Below, piece after piece: positions 36,249 to 44,087 of a stretch of 64,000 nucleotides of DNA. Where the stretch lies: assembly GCF_003691585.1 (NCBI RefSeq), contig NZ_CP033169.1, forward strand, positions 1,364,001 through 1,428,000, given 5' to 3'. Position 1 is the stretch's first letter. Every line of letters starts with the position of its first letter. Made by a program: the position numbers and the translations under genes. The notes under the pieces are model-generated. The model was not told the origin of the DNA, made no database searches, and was given only the letters and a program-made list of their open reading frames with translations. The DNA is from Biomaibacter acetigenes. Lineage in GTDB: Bacteria > Bacillota > Thermosediminibacteria > Thermosediminibacterales > Tepidanaerobacteraceae.

Positions 36249-37443
36249 AACAATAGCCGTAAGCCTGCTTTTTGCACTCACCTTATATACATTTTGCTCC
36301 ATGGCGCTGGCCGAAGAAGAGAAGGAAGATGGCTACTTTACTGTATATGAAGAAGGAACAAATAAGAAGATATTTGCCACCAGCATGATAGTAAGTATAG
36401 GCGACCAGTACCTGGACGAGGAAAATAATTTTTATGAAGTTGTAAAGGTTTCTGGAGATAAAGCATATGCCAGGTTTAAACAAAAGGTGGACATCGAGCG
36501 TTCGCTGGATTACCCCGAGGCTAAAGCTATGGCTGCGGCCGCTCAGGAGGATTATAACACTTTAAAAGCCGCGGAGCTCAAGAAAGATAGGGTTATTGCC
36601 ATATACCATACCCACAGCGATGAATCATATATACCTACCGATGGCACATCCAGCATTCCGTATAAAGGCGGGATATTTAAAGTCGGGGATTCCCTTACGG
36701 CGGCTTTGGAAAGAAAAGGTATAAAAGTCACTCATTCCTTGAAACCGCATGACCCCCATGATTCCATGGCATATCAAAGGTCGCGCCGTACTGCCATGGA
36801 CCTTTTGAAAAATGGGCCCGATGCATTGGTTGATGTCCATAGAGATGCGGTTCCTGCCGAAGAGTACCAGGGAAATGTAAATGGCCGTCCATTGGCCAAA
36901 GTTAGACTGGTGGTAGGGCGCCAGAACCCACAGATGAGCACCATCAACAACTTCGCATGGCAGTTGAAAGCCAATGCGGATAGAAAGTACCCGGGTCTGG
37001 TAAAAGGAATATTTTATGGCAAGGGTGGATATAATCAAGACCTTTTCCCTCACTCTATATTAATCGAAGCGGGAACTTATACCAACTCACGCTATAAGGC
37101 TGAGGATGGAGCCGATATCATGGCTGATGTTTTAGCAACTACCATATATGGTCCAGATTATCAAAAAAAGGTCACACCGGGTGGAGGAACCACGACACAG
37201 ATTCCCGGTGAAGGTGGTGGAGCCGCCAGAGCTCTGGGGTGGATTGTGGGCATCGCCATAGTAGGGGTAGGTGCATATATATTCATAAGTACCGGCGGAT
37301 GGAATGAACTTTCGGCTAAAGTAAGACGTTTTGCAGGTTCAGAATTTGCCAATTTCCTGGGAAATATAAGGAAAATAGGCAGTAGCAGTAAAAAAGGAGA
37401 GGATTCCGGGAAAAATGACAACGACAACGATATCAATGAATGA
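36229..37443 (+). CDS. spoIIP: Stage II sporulation protein P (peptidoglycan amidase/endopeptidase)
   Basis: SpoIIP degrades septal peptidoglycan with SpoIID and SpoIIM during engulfment. An N-terminal membrane/signal segment (residues about 5-22) precedes a catalytic domain with zinc-type residues in IYHTHSDESYIPTDG, the DVHRDA segment and LIEAGTYTNS. A second hydrophobic stretch near residues 335-355 (LGWIVGIAIVGVGAYIFI) and a charged tail lie at the C-terminus, a form seen in some clostridial homologues but not in B. subtilis SpoIIP. ATG 36229 or 36232 follows AAGGTGA. Confidence 0.92.
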   Translation: MMKGIIKTIAVSLLFALTLYTFCSMALAEEEKEDGYFTVYEEGTNKKIFATSMIVSIGDQYLDEENNFYEVVKVSGDKAYARFKQKVDIERSLDYPEAKAMAAAAQEDYNTLKAAELKKDRVIAIYHTHSDESYIPTDGTSSIPYKGGIFKVGDSLTAALERKGIKVTHSLKPHDPHDSMAYQRSRRTAMDLLKNGPDALVDVHRDAVPAEEYQGNVNGRPLAKVRLVVGRQNPQMSTINNFAWQLKANADRKYPGLVKGIFYGKGGYNQDLFPHSILIEAGTYTNSRYKAEDGADIMADVLATTIYGPDYQKKVTPGGGTTTQIPGEGGGAARALGWIVGIAIVGVGAYIFISTGGWNELSAKVRRFAGSEFANFLGNIRKIGSSSKKGEDSGKNDNDNDINE

Positions 37444-37452
37444 GGGGTTCTT

Positions 37453-38346
37453 ATGTCAAAATACCTGGCGGTGGTGGCAGTCGGTGTAGTTATGGGAGTA
37501 TTGGCCCGGCTCTATATGCTGCGGGTCGATTACAGGCAATATCCAAGCTACCCCCAGGGTTATTTGATACACTTATCACTGGGCTTGATAGCCGCATTTT
37601 TAGGTGCGGTAGCTGTACCCGCACTGATTGCCAGGGAATATACCGCCGTGACTTTTCTGGCGCTGGCGGCACAGCAGTTCCGAGACATACGGGAAATGGA
37701 ACGTAAAAGTCTCGAGAACATAGAGGATACCGAACTGGTCCCCCGGGGGTCGGCTTATATCGAAGATATTGCCAAGGCTTTTGAGTCAAGGAATTATCTT
37801 GCCATCTTAACTTCGCTTTTCACCAGCCTGGTTTTACAGTTTTCTAATAACATCCCTGCGGCCATTTTGGCCGGAATGGTAATTATCCTGGTTTTAAGCC
37901 TGATGGCCAGGAGAAAGAAAATAAGAGATATAGCTGTGGTAAGGCCCGCAAAAATCAACTTTGAAAATTCTCTCTTGTGCGTGGAGAACATCATAGTGAT
38001 GAATGTAGGTTATCCCGATTCCCGAAAAATAATAGAAGAAAAGGGTCTTGCGGTAATGATAGAACCCAAAAATGACAATGCCAGGGCAACTCTTTCCAAT
38101 GTGGGTCAGCGTCAGGCCATAGTCCATGATGTGGCATCGCTTTTGGGTGTAAAAAGGGATGTGACGGATGTAGACTTTATGCCCCTGGCAAGGATTGACC
38201 TTGATACCGGCAGGGTGGGCCTTATAATAGTGCCCATGGAACGGGATATGGAAAGCCTGGTGGAAGCGGTTAAAAGAGTCCCCGTCCTGGAAAGTTCCAG
38301 GCGCAAGCCTCTGGAGTCCTTCGCCGGGAAACAAGCTGCCGATTAG
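37453..38346 (+). CDS. YIEGIA-family membrane protein
   Basis: Membrane protein of 297 residues belonging to the family named after its YIEGIA motif, here YIEDIA (AYIEDIAKAFESRNYLAIL). The first half has three to five hydrophobic segments; the second half is a soluble domain with VENIIVMNVGYPDSRKIIEEKG and DVASLLGVKRDV. The family occurs in spore-forming Clostridia and has no proven function. It follows spoIIP by 9 bases and is followed by its known small partner gene (capping complex subunit), which supports membership in a sporulation module. Confidence 0.85.
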   Translation: MSKYLAVVAVGVVMGVLARLYMLRVDYRQYPSYPQGYLIHLSLGLIAAFLGAVAVPALIAREYTAVTFLALAAQQFRDIREMERKSLENIEDTELVPRGSAYIEDIAKAFESRNYLAILTSLFTSLVLQFSNNIPAAILAGMVIILVLSLMARRKKIRDIAVVRPAKINFENSLLCVENIIVMNVGYPDSRKIIEEKGLAVMIEPKNDNARATLSNVGQRQAIVHDVASLLGVKRDVTDVDFMPLARIDLDTGRVGLIIVPMERDMESLVEAVKRVPVLESSRRKPLESFAGKQAAD

Positions 38347-38355
38347 GTGATAGTT

Positions 38356-38550
38356 ATGGACAATGTTGGAATAAAAGAGGCCATTCTGGCTGTTGTAACT
38401 CTGGATAAACAACAACCCGCATCAGGAGTACCCGTTTTTTATGCAAAAGATGAAAAGGAACGGGATAAAATAGCGATGTACCTTTCTAAGATTCTTTCAG
38501 CCATGACGCATGACCTTGAAAACGGAACTTATATTATTGTTAGACATTAA
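38356..38550 (+). CDS. Capping complex subunit for YIEGIA
   Basis: Small soluble protein of 64 residues that regularly accompanies YIEGIA-family genes and is annotated as their capping complex subunit. It contains EAILAVVTLDKQQPASGVPVFYA-like sequence and a C-terminal DLENGTYIIVRH. ATG 38356 is preferred over GTG 38347, which directly abuts the upstream stop; TAGGTG gives the ribosome binding site. The biochemical meaning of 'capping' is not established. Palindromic repeat copy B begins 3 bases after its stop codon. Confidence 0.82.
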   Translation: MDNVGIKEAILAVVTLDKQQPASGVPVFYAKDEKERDKIAMYLSKILSAMTHDLENGTYIIVRH

Positions 38551-38552
38551 GG

Positions 38553-38613
38553 TTAGGGGACGCACCTCCTTTTCTAGGGCAGTCAGCTGGGGGAGGCGGA
38601 GGAACGTCCCCAA
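38553..38613 (-). repeat. 61-bp dispersed palindromic repeat, copy B (inverted relative to copy A)
   Basis: The reverse complement starts TTGGGGACGTTCCTCC and ends GCGTCCCCTAA, matching 34686-34745 with only a few differences and one indel. The two copies are 3.8 kb apart in opposite orientation, both in short intergenic gaps. Its ends GGGGACG and CGTCCCC are complementary, and so are the inner CCTCC and GGAGG. Confidence 0.8.
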
Positions 38614-38631
38614 CTAATTGGAGGAGTTGTT

Positions 38632-39093
38632 TTGAAAGTTATATATTCCTGTTACTGGGGCAGCTACCTGGCGGTGGTAGCTGCTTCATTGCATCTTGGA
38701 CTCTTAAAAGGCAATGACGACTTATCAAATGAAAAAATATTAAACCTACCCTTTTTTGGGAAAATAAAAAAAAGGGACCTCGGAGAAATGACATTCATTG
38801 GGACTGACAACCGGGGCCGGGAAATATATGTGATGGGCTCAAAAAAGTCCGGCCGAATAATCGAAAGGACTCTCAACGGTTTTGCGCAAATCTATGGGCT
38901 AGAAAAACACACGGTGGATTTTATTGATTTGATGAAATACAATAATTTTTATACTTGCTGCGGGACATTTATGATTCATAAATTAGGTCTTAAAAATGCC
39001 GGTATGGCAGTGCTTATCTGGGGAATAAAAAAAAGCTTTGGCCGGTTGAGAAATCTAGTGAGCAAGGTCTTGAATGAACCGGCATATTTTTAG
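38632..39093 (+). CDS. DUF3189 family protein, first copy
   Basis: A 153-residue protein of the DUF3189 family, found in spore-forming Clostridia, function unknown. It has the N-terminal family pattern YSCYWGSYLAVVAASLHLGLL and a middle GTDNRGREIYVMGSKKSG. TTG 38632 follows GGAGGAG by 5 bases. A paralogue with similar pattern is encoded 14 bases downstream, so the pair comes from an old tandem duplication. Cysteine positions at the N-terminus (C in CYWGS) are conserved between copies. Confidence 0.8.
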   Translation: MKVIYSCYWGSYLAVVAASLHLGLLKGNDDLSNEKILNLPFFGKIKKRDLGEMTFIGTDNRGREIYVMGSKKSGRIIERTLNGFAQIYGLEKHTVDFIDLMKYNNFYTCCGTFMIHKLGLKNAGMAVLIWGIKKSFGRLRNLVSKVLNEPAYF

Positions 39094-39107
39094 GAGAGTA
39101 TGTTTTT

Positions 39108-39581
39108 ATGAAAATTTTCTACTACTGTTACGGCAGTGCCCATTCTTCAGTGGTGGCTGCATGTATCCATCTGGGAATACTTCCAACCGACAGGCTTCCT
39201 TCCGCAGAAGAGTTTAAACGCCTTCCGCATTATGATAAAACAGATTCATATGAAATAGGAACGCCGTTTTTTATGGGTATAGATGAATACGGAGCGGAAA
39301 TTTTCATAACGGGAATGACAGGTGAAAGGCAACTGGTTAAAAAGGCCATATACAGTTTTTTAAAAAAATGTGGGATAGATGTAAACGACCTGATGATGGT
39401 GAATGCCCTTAATAATGTTAACCTCAAGACAAAAATAGGAGGTTTCATCTCGAGACGTCTGGGCCTTGTTACAATAGGCAGGCCTCTTACCATTAAAGGA
39501 ATACAGGAAAAATATGCAGGATTTGTGACATTGGTGGAGAACACAAAACGGGAAGAGCGGAAGCGCCTAAATAAAACTTGA
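39108..39581 (+). CDS. DUF3189 family protein, second copy
   Basis: A 157-residue paralogue of the preceding gene. It shares the pattern CYGSAHSSVVAACIHLGILP, then MGIDEYGAEIFITGMTGER and a C-terminal RRLGLVTIGRPLTIKGIQ. Overall similarity between the two copies looks like about 30 percent by eye, so the duplication is not recent, and this copy looks closer to the family consensus (CYGSAHSSV). No catalytic motif is recognised. It is likely cotranscribed with the first copy. Confidence 0.8.
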   Translation: MKIFYYCYGSAHSSVVAACIHLGILPTDRLPSAEEFKRLPHYDKTDSYEIGTPFFMGIDEYGAEIFITGMTGERQLVKKAIYSFLKKCGIDVNDLMMVNALNNVNLKTKIGGFISRRLGLVTIGRPLTIKGIQEKYAGFVTLVENTKREERKRLNKT

Positions 39582-39606
39582 CTTAACAATGTTTTTTGGC
39601 AATAAT
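39578..39606 (+). promoter_or_regulatory. SigA promoter for the DUF512-der-plsY-gpsA unit
   Basis: TTGACT (39578-39583), 17 bases, then AATAAT (39601-39606), located 45 bases before the next start codon. The -35 overlaps the stop codon of the preceding gene. Confidence 0.65.
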
Positions 39607-39650
39607 ATTAGTAGCAGGTAATATAAGTAACTATAAAAAAGAGGGTAAAA

Positions 39651-40970
39651 ATGGGGAAAAAAGCAATTATAAAGGCCGTCGACAGGAATAGTATTGCCGG
39701 AAAAATAGGGCTTTTGCCGGGAGATGAGATATTAAGCATAAATGGGCAGGATTTTCGGGATTTTCTGGAATATAAGTTTTTGATGACCGATGAAAAAATA
39801 AAATTGAAGGTTAAAGGCAATGATGGAAGTATAAAAGAATTCACTGTATACAAAAGTTTCGATGAGGGTCTTGGAGTGGAGTTTGAAAATCCGCTGATGG
39901 ATGATATAAAAAGATGTAAAAACAAGTGTATTTTCTGCTTTGTGGATCAGATGCCCCCGGGCCTTCGGCAATCCCTTTATGTAAAGGATGACGATTATCG
40001 GCTTTCCACGGCTTTCGGAACTTTTGTCACCCTTACAAATCTCTCGCAGCAAGAATTAAATAGAATCGTGAAACTCAGTTTGAGTCCGATATATGTCTCT
40101 GTTCATGCTACTTCTCCGGAAGTTAGAAATTTTATGATGAAAAATCCCCATTCCGGTGAAGTTTTAAACGTACTCAAGTTTTTAACTTCGCACCACATCC
40201 TGGTACACTGCCAGATTGTATTATGCCCGGAAATAAATGACGGCAGGATACTGGAACAGACACTGATGGACCTTGCGAACTTGTGGCCTCACATTTTGTC
40301 CATTGCCGTAGTGCCTGTAGGTCTTACAAAGTTCAGGGAAAGGCTTTATCCATTGAGAGCTTTTACAAAAGATGAAGCCGATGATGTGATAAATTTCATA
40401 GAGGATTTTCAAAAGCAAAGCCTTAAGCGGTTCAAGACCCGGCTGGTATTTGCCGCTGATGAGTTTTATTGTATAGCCCAAAGACAGGTTCCCGCATATG
40501 AAACTTATGAAGAATTCTATCAACTTGAAAATGGTGTGGGTATGATGGCATTGTTGAAAAGACAAATGGAACAAAACATGGTAAAGCTTCCACCCGCACT
40601 GCCCCGGAGACGGAAAGTAGCCATAGCCACCGGGGTTTCGGCCCATAAATTCTTGCGGCAAATTCTAAACCCCCTGCAGAAGGTAAAAGGTCTGGAGTAT
40701 ACAGTTTACCCCGTGGTTAATAATTTTTTCGGCAATTCCGTGACGGTGGCAGGTTTAATTACCGGTGCGGACCTTGCGGAACAGTTGAAAGGCAAAGAAA
40801 AGGGAAGTGTCATCCTGATACCTGATGTTATGTTGAGGGATGGGGACATTTTTTTGGATGATTTAACAGTAGAAGATGTAGGTAATTTTCTTGAAAGCAA
40901 ACTTGAAGTAGTTAAAGTGAATGGGAAAGATTTTTTAAATGCCATACTCGGTAAAAATGGGGGGATATAA
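39651..40970 (+). CDS. DUF512 family protein: PDZ domain fused to radical SAM-like domain
   Basis: Protein of 439 residues. An N-terminal PDZ-like domain (DRNSIAGKIGLLPGDEILSINGQ) is followed by a radical SAM-type cysteine motif CKNKCIFC (CxxxCxxC) near residues 94-101 and then FVDQMPPGLRQSLYVKDDDYRLS, the hallmark of the DUF512 family (DUF512 is the C-terminal part). The family is nearly always next to der (engA) in Clostridia, as here, where the genes abut. Its substrate is unknown; a role in ribosome or tRNA biogenesis with Der has been suggested only by gene neighbourhood. Confidence 0.9.
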   Translation: MGKKAIIKAVDRNSIAGKIGLLPGDEILSINGQDFRDFLEYKFLMTDEKIKLKVKGNDGSIKEFTVYKSFDEGLGVEFENPLMDDIKRCKNKCIFCFVDQMPPGLRQSLYVKDDDYRLSTAFGTFVTLTNLSQQELNRIVKLSLSPIYVSVHATSPEVRNFMMKNPHSGEVLNVLKFLTSHHILVHCQIVLCPEINDGRILEQTLMDLANLWPHILSIAVVPVGLTKFRERLYPLRAFTKDEADDVINFIEDFQKQSLKRFKTRLVFAADEFYCIAQRQVPAYETYEEFYQLENGVGMMALLKRQMEQNMVKLPPALPRRRKVAIATGVSAHKFLRQILNPLQKVKGLEYTVYPVVNNFFGNSVTVAGLITGADLAEQLKGKEKGSVILIPDVMLRDGDIFLDDLTVEDVGNFLESKLEVVKVNGKDFLNAILGKNGGI

Positions 40971-42293
40971 ATGAGTTTTACCGTTGCCATAGTAGGACGC
41001 CCCAATGTGGGAAAATCTACTCTTTTCAACAGGATAATAGGAAAGAGAGTTTCAATAGTTGACGATAAACCCGGAGTTACCAGAGATAGAATTTACGGTC
41101 AAATAGAATGGAATGGAAAAAAATTAACCGTGGTTGATACTGGAGGTGTAGAACCCGCCTCCAGAGATATTATTCTCAATCAGATGAAGCGGCAGGTGGA
41201 TTTTGCCATTGATACCGCCGACGTTATAGTTTTTCTGGTGGATGGTAAGGAAGGCCTGACTTCTGCCGATGAGGACGTGGCCAGTATATTGAGAAAGAGC
41301 GGAAAACCGGTTTTACTGGTGGTCAATAAAGTAGATAATTTTAGAAATGTGCCCGAAAATTACGAATTCTACAGGTTGGGTTTCGATGATATTATATTTA
41401 TATCGGCGTCCCATGGTCTGGCGGTAGGAGATTTACTGGACAGGTTGACGGATTATATAAAAGATATGCCGGAGGAGCCCGAAGATGAAGATATAATCAA
41501 AGTTGCGGTAGTGGGCAAACCCAATGTAGGTAAGTCATCCCTCGTTAATGCCATACTGGGCGAAGAAAGGGTCATTGTCAGTGATATACCAGGAACCACC
41601 CGTGATGCCATCGATACCTTTTTTGAGGTGGATGGCAAAAAGATGGTTTTTATAGATACTGCGGGAATGAGAAGAAAGAGCAAGGTAAAGGAAGATGTGG
41701 AATTTTACAGCAATGTTAGAGCCCTGGGAGCCATAGAGAGGTCGGATGTGGTGCTTATGGTCCTGGATGCCACCCAGGATATATCCGAACAGGATAAAAG
41801 AATAGCCGGAATTGCCCATGAAGCCGGAAAAGCCATTATCGTGGTTGTGAATAAGTGGGACCTTATAGAAAAAGACGAACATACTATGAATCAATTCAGG
41901 GAAAAGATAAAAACAGAATTTGCATTCATGCAGTATGCTCCCACACTTTTTATTTCCGCCAAAACCGGGCAGAGGGTCCACCGTATAATTGAACTCATAA
42001 ATTTTGTCATGGACCAATATACTTTCAGGGTGAAGACCCCCCTGTTGAATGACCTGGTGCGGGAAGCTACGGCCATTGTGGAACCTCCCAGCATCAAGGG
42101 GAAAAAATTAAAAATATATTATGCGGTTCAAACTGGTATAAAACCCCCTACCTTTGTGTTCTTCATAAATGATTTGAAGCTCTTTCATTTTTCATATGCC
42201 AGGTTTCTTGAAAATAAACTCAGGGAGACTTTCGGCCTGGAGGGCACTCCTGTGGTAATAAAGGGCAAGGAGAAAGGGGAGAAAAACCGGTGA
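40971..42293 (+). CDS. der: Ribosome biogenesis GTPase Der (EngA)
   Basis: Double-domain GTPase required for 50S subunit assembly. The two G domains have P-loops GRPNVGKST (residues about 8-16) and GKPNVGKSS (about 182-190), DTGG and DTAG switch motifs, and NKVD and NKWD specificity motifs. A C-terminal KH-like domain follows (LKIYYAVQTGIKPPTFVFFIND). It is 440 residues long. The start directly abuts the DUF512 stop codon, and the end overlaps plsY by 4 bases. Confidence 0.98.
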   Translation: MSFTVAIVGRPNVGKSTLFNRIIGKRVSIVDDKPGVTRDRIYGQIEWNGKKLTVVDTGGVEPASRDIILNQMKRQVDFAIDTADVIVFLVDGKEGLTSADEDVASILRKSGKPVLLVVNKVDNFRNVPENYEFYRLGFDDIIFISASHGLAVGDLLDRLTDYIKDMPEEPEDEDIIKVAVVGKPNVGKSSLVNAILGEERVIVSDIPGTTRDAIDTFFEVDGKKMVFIDTAGMRRKSKVKEDVEFYSNVRALGAIERSDVVLMVLDATQDISEQDKRIAGIAHEAGKAIIVVVNKWDLIEKDEHTMNQFREKIKTEFAFMQYAPTLFISAKTGQRVHRIIELINFVMDQYTFRVKTPLLNDLVREATAIVEPPSIKGKKLKIYYAVQTGIKPPTFVFFINDLKLFHFSYARFLENKLRETFGLEGTPVVIKGKEKGEKNR

Positions 42294-42886
42294 TAGTGTT
42301 AGGTTTAATTGCGAGCTATTTTTTAGGTTCCATCTCCACTGCATATGTCCTGGTAAAACTAATGAAGGGTATTGACATAAGGACTGTGGGAAGCAGGAAC
42401 GCGGGAGCTACAAATGTCCAGAGGGTTTTGGGAACCGGTCCGGCACTGCTGGTATTTGTTCTTGATGTATTAAAGGGAGTTTTAGCGGTAATGATAGGCA
42501 GGCTCGTGGGAGGACCCATTATTTCACTCTGGTGCGGCATTGCAGCCGTGGTGGGCCACAACTGGCCTCTGTTTTTCGGATTGCGCGGAGGAAAGGGCAC
42601 GGCTACCAGCTTCGGAGTACTGTGGGCCATCATGCCGAACATCGCCCTAATCATCACGGTGGTGGGTTTTACTACCATTGCCATTACAAAGTATGTTTCC
42701 CTGGGGTCCATACTGGGTGCGCCGCTTCTTTTGATTCTGGTGATAGTTACAGGCAAGTCCTGGCATTATATAATTTTTGCTTTTATTTTAATGTCAATGA
42801 CACTCTACAGGCACAGGGAAAATATTGTGAGATTGCTGGAAGGAAGGGAATCCCGCCTGGGACAAAAGGTAAAAAGGGTTAAGTAA
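42290..42886 (+). CDS. plsY: Acyl-phosphate glycerol-3-phosphate acyltransferase PlsY
   Basis: Integral membrane acyltransferase that makes lysophosphatidate from acyl-phosphate and glycerol 3-phosphate, the first step of phospholipid synthesis. Family motifs are GSISTAYV, SRNAGATNVQR and GHNWPLFFGLRGGKGTATS. It has 198 residues and about five to six membrane segments. GTG 42290 overlaps the der stop. Its substrate glycerol 3-phosphate is made by GpsA, the next gene. Confidence 0.96.
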   Translation: MIVLGLIASYFLGSISTAYVLVKLMKGIDIRTVGSRNAGATNVQRVLGTGPALLVFVLDVLKGVLAVMIGRLVGGPIISLWCGIAAVVGHNWPLFFGLRGGKGTATSFGVLWAIMPNIALIITVVGFTTIAITKYVSLGSILGAPLLLILVIVTGKSWHYIIFAFILMSMTLYRHRENIVRLLEGRESRLGQKVKRVK

Positions 42887-42900
42887 TGGAGGGTATAGAA

Positions 42901-43932
42901 ATGAAAGCTGCAGTTGTAGGTGCGGGTAGCTGGGGTACAACACTGGCCAATGTACTCGCCCAAAATGGTATTACAGTTGCTTTATGGGCGCGAAGGGCCG
43001 AACTGGCTGAGGAGATAAAAAATTACAGGGAAAATAGGACTTATCTTCCGGGAGTTAAAATATCAAGCAGCATAAACGTTTCCTCCGACCTGGAACAAGT
43101 AATACATGATTCCAATTATGTGGTGATGGTGGTCCCATCTCACTCCATGAGCGCAATATGCAGACAGCTTGGTAAATACATAATAGATGAGGCAATAATT
43201 ATCAGCGCTTCCAAGGGTCTGGAAAGTGATACATTCAGAAGAATGTCCCAGGTCCTGGCGGATGAACTGCCTTCGCGGTTTTCTGAAAGAATAGCCGTTC
43301 TTTCAGGCCCAAGCCATGCAGAGGAAGTTTCAAAAGAGCTTCCTACGACGGTGGTGGCAGCTTCAGCCAAAAGGCAGGTGGCAGAACAGGTACAGGATAT
43401 TTTCATGAATGCTTACTTTAGAGTATATACTAATCCCGATGTGGTGGGAGTTGAATTAGGTGGAGCATTAAAAAATGTTATTGCCATCTGTTCGGGCATT
43501 TCCGATGGGCTCGGTTTTGGAGACAATACCCGGGCCGCACTGATGACACGTGGTATTGCGGAGATAACAAGATTAGGGGTAAAGTTAGGGGCAAAACCCG
43601 CTACCTTTGGCGGGCTGTCGGGTATAGGTGATCTGATTGTTACATGTAGCAGTTTGTACAGCAGGAACAGGAGAGCCGGTATGGAAATTGGCCGGGGTAA
43701 AACAGTGAAAGAAGTTGTGGAATCGACAAAAATGGTCATCGAGGGTATCAATACTACAAAAGCCGCTTATTTGCTGGCAAATAAGCTTCATATAGAAATG
43801 CCCATTACAGAACAGGCTTATGAGGTGCTTTTTCAAAATAAGAGTCCGCTGGATGCCGTTTCAACGCTCATGAAACGGCAGGGCAAACATGAAATCGAAG
43901 ACATGGTTTTCGAAAAGTCTGTAGAATGGTAA
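42901..43932 (+). CDS. gpsA: NAD(P)H-dependent glycerol-3-phosphate dehydrogenase GpsA
   Basis: Reduces dihydroxyacetone phosphate to glycerol 3-phosphate, the PlsY substrate. The N-terminal dinucleotide-binding loop is VGAGSWGTTLA; the catalytic lysine lies in ELGGALKNVIAI and the substrate region in NTRAALMTRGIAE. ATG 42886 and ATG 42901 are both in frame; GGAGGG at 42888-42893 selects 42901, which gives the usual start MKAAVVGAGSWG and about 343 residues. A terminator overlaps its 3' end. Confidence 0.96.
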   Translation: MKAAVVGAGSWGTTLANVLAQNGITVALWARRAELAEEIKNYRENRTYLPGVKISSSINVSSDLEQVIHDSNYVVMVVPSHSMSAICRQLGKYIIDEAIIISASKGLESDTFRRMSQVLADELPSRFSERIAVLSGPSHAEEVSKELPTTVVAASAKRQVAEQVQDIFMNAYFRVYTNPDVVGVELGGALKNVIAICSGISDGLGFGDNTRAALMTRGIAEITRLGVKLGAKPATFGGLSGIGDLIVTCSSLYSRNRRAGMEIGRGKTVKEVVESTKMVIEGINTTKAAYLLANKLHIEMPITEQAYEVLFQNKSPLDAVSTLMKRQGKHEIEDMVFEKSVEW

Positions 43933-43957
43933 AAACGTGGTTTTCCACGTTTTTTTC
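43932..43957 (+). terminator. Rho-independent terminator after gpsA
   Basis: Perfect 9-bp stem AAAACGTGG / CCACGTTTT with loop TTTT, followed by more T residues. It starts at the gpsA stop codon. Confidence 0.93.
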
Positions 43958-43967
43958 ATTTTTTAAG

Positions 43968-43996
43968 TAATATTCATGGGACCATGTCATATATAT
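43968..43996 (+). promoter_or_regulatory. Possible SigE promoter for spoIVA
   Basis: TAATATT (43968-43974), 13 bases, then CATATATAT (43988-43996) resembles the SigE pattern KMATATT / CATACANT at slightly short spacing. spoIVA is SigE-dependent in B. subtilis. The local AT repeat makes other alignments possible. The following bases to 44087 show no further signal beyond the ribosome binding site. Confidence 0.4.
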
Positions 43997-44087
43997 ATAT
44001 TGTATATAAAAAGTGAACTACCCCTCCTCTTTAAATAAAATTAAAAAAACGTGGAAAGGGGGGGAAAGAAAATAAAAAGGAGGGAAA

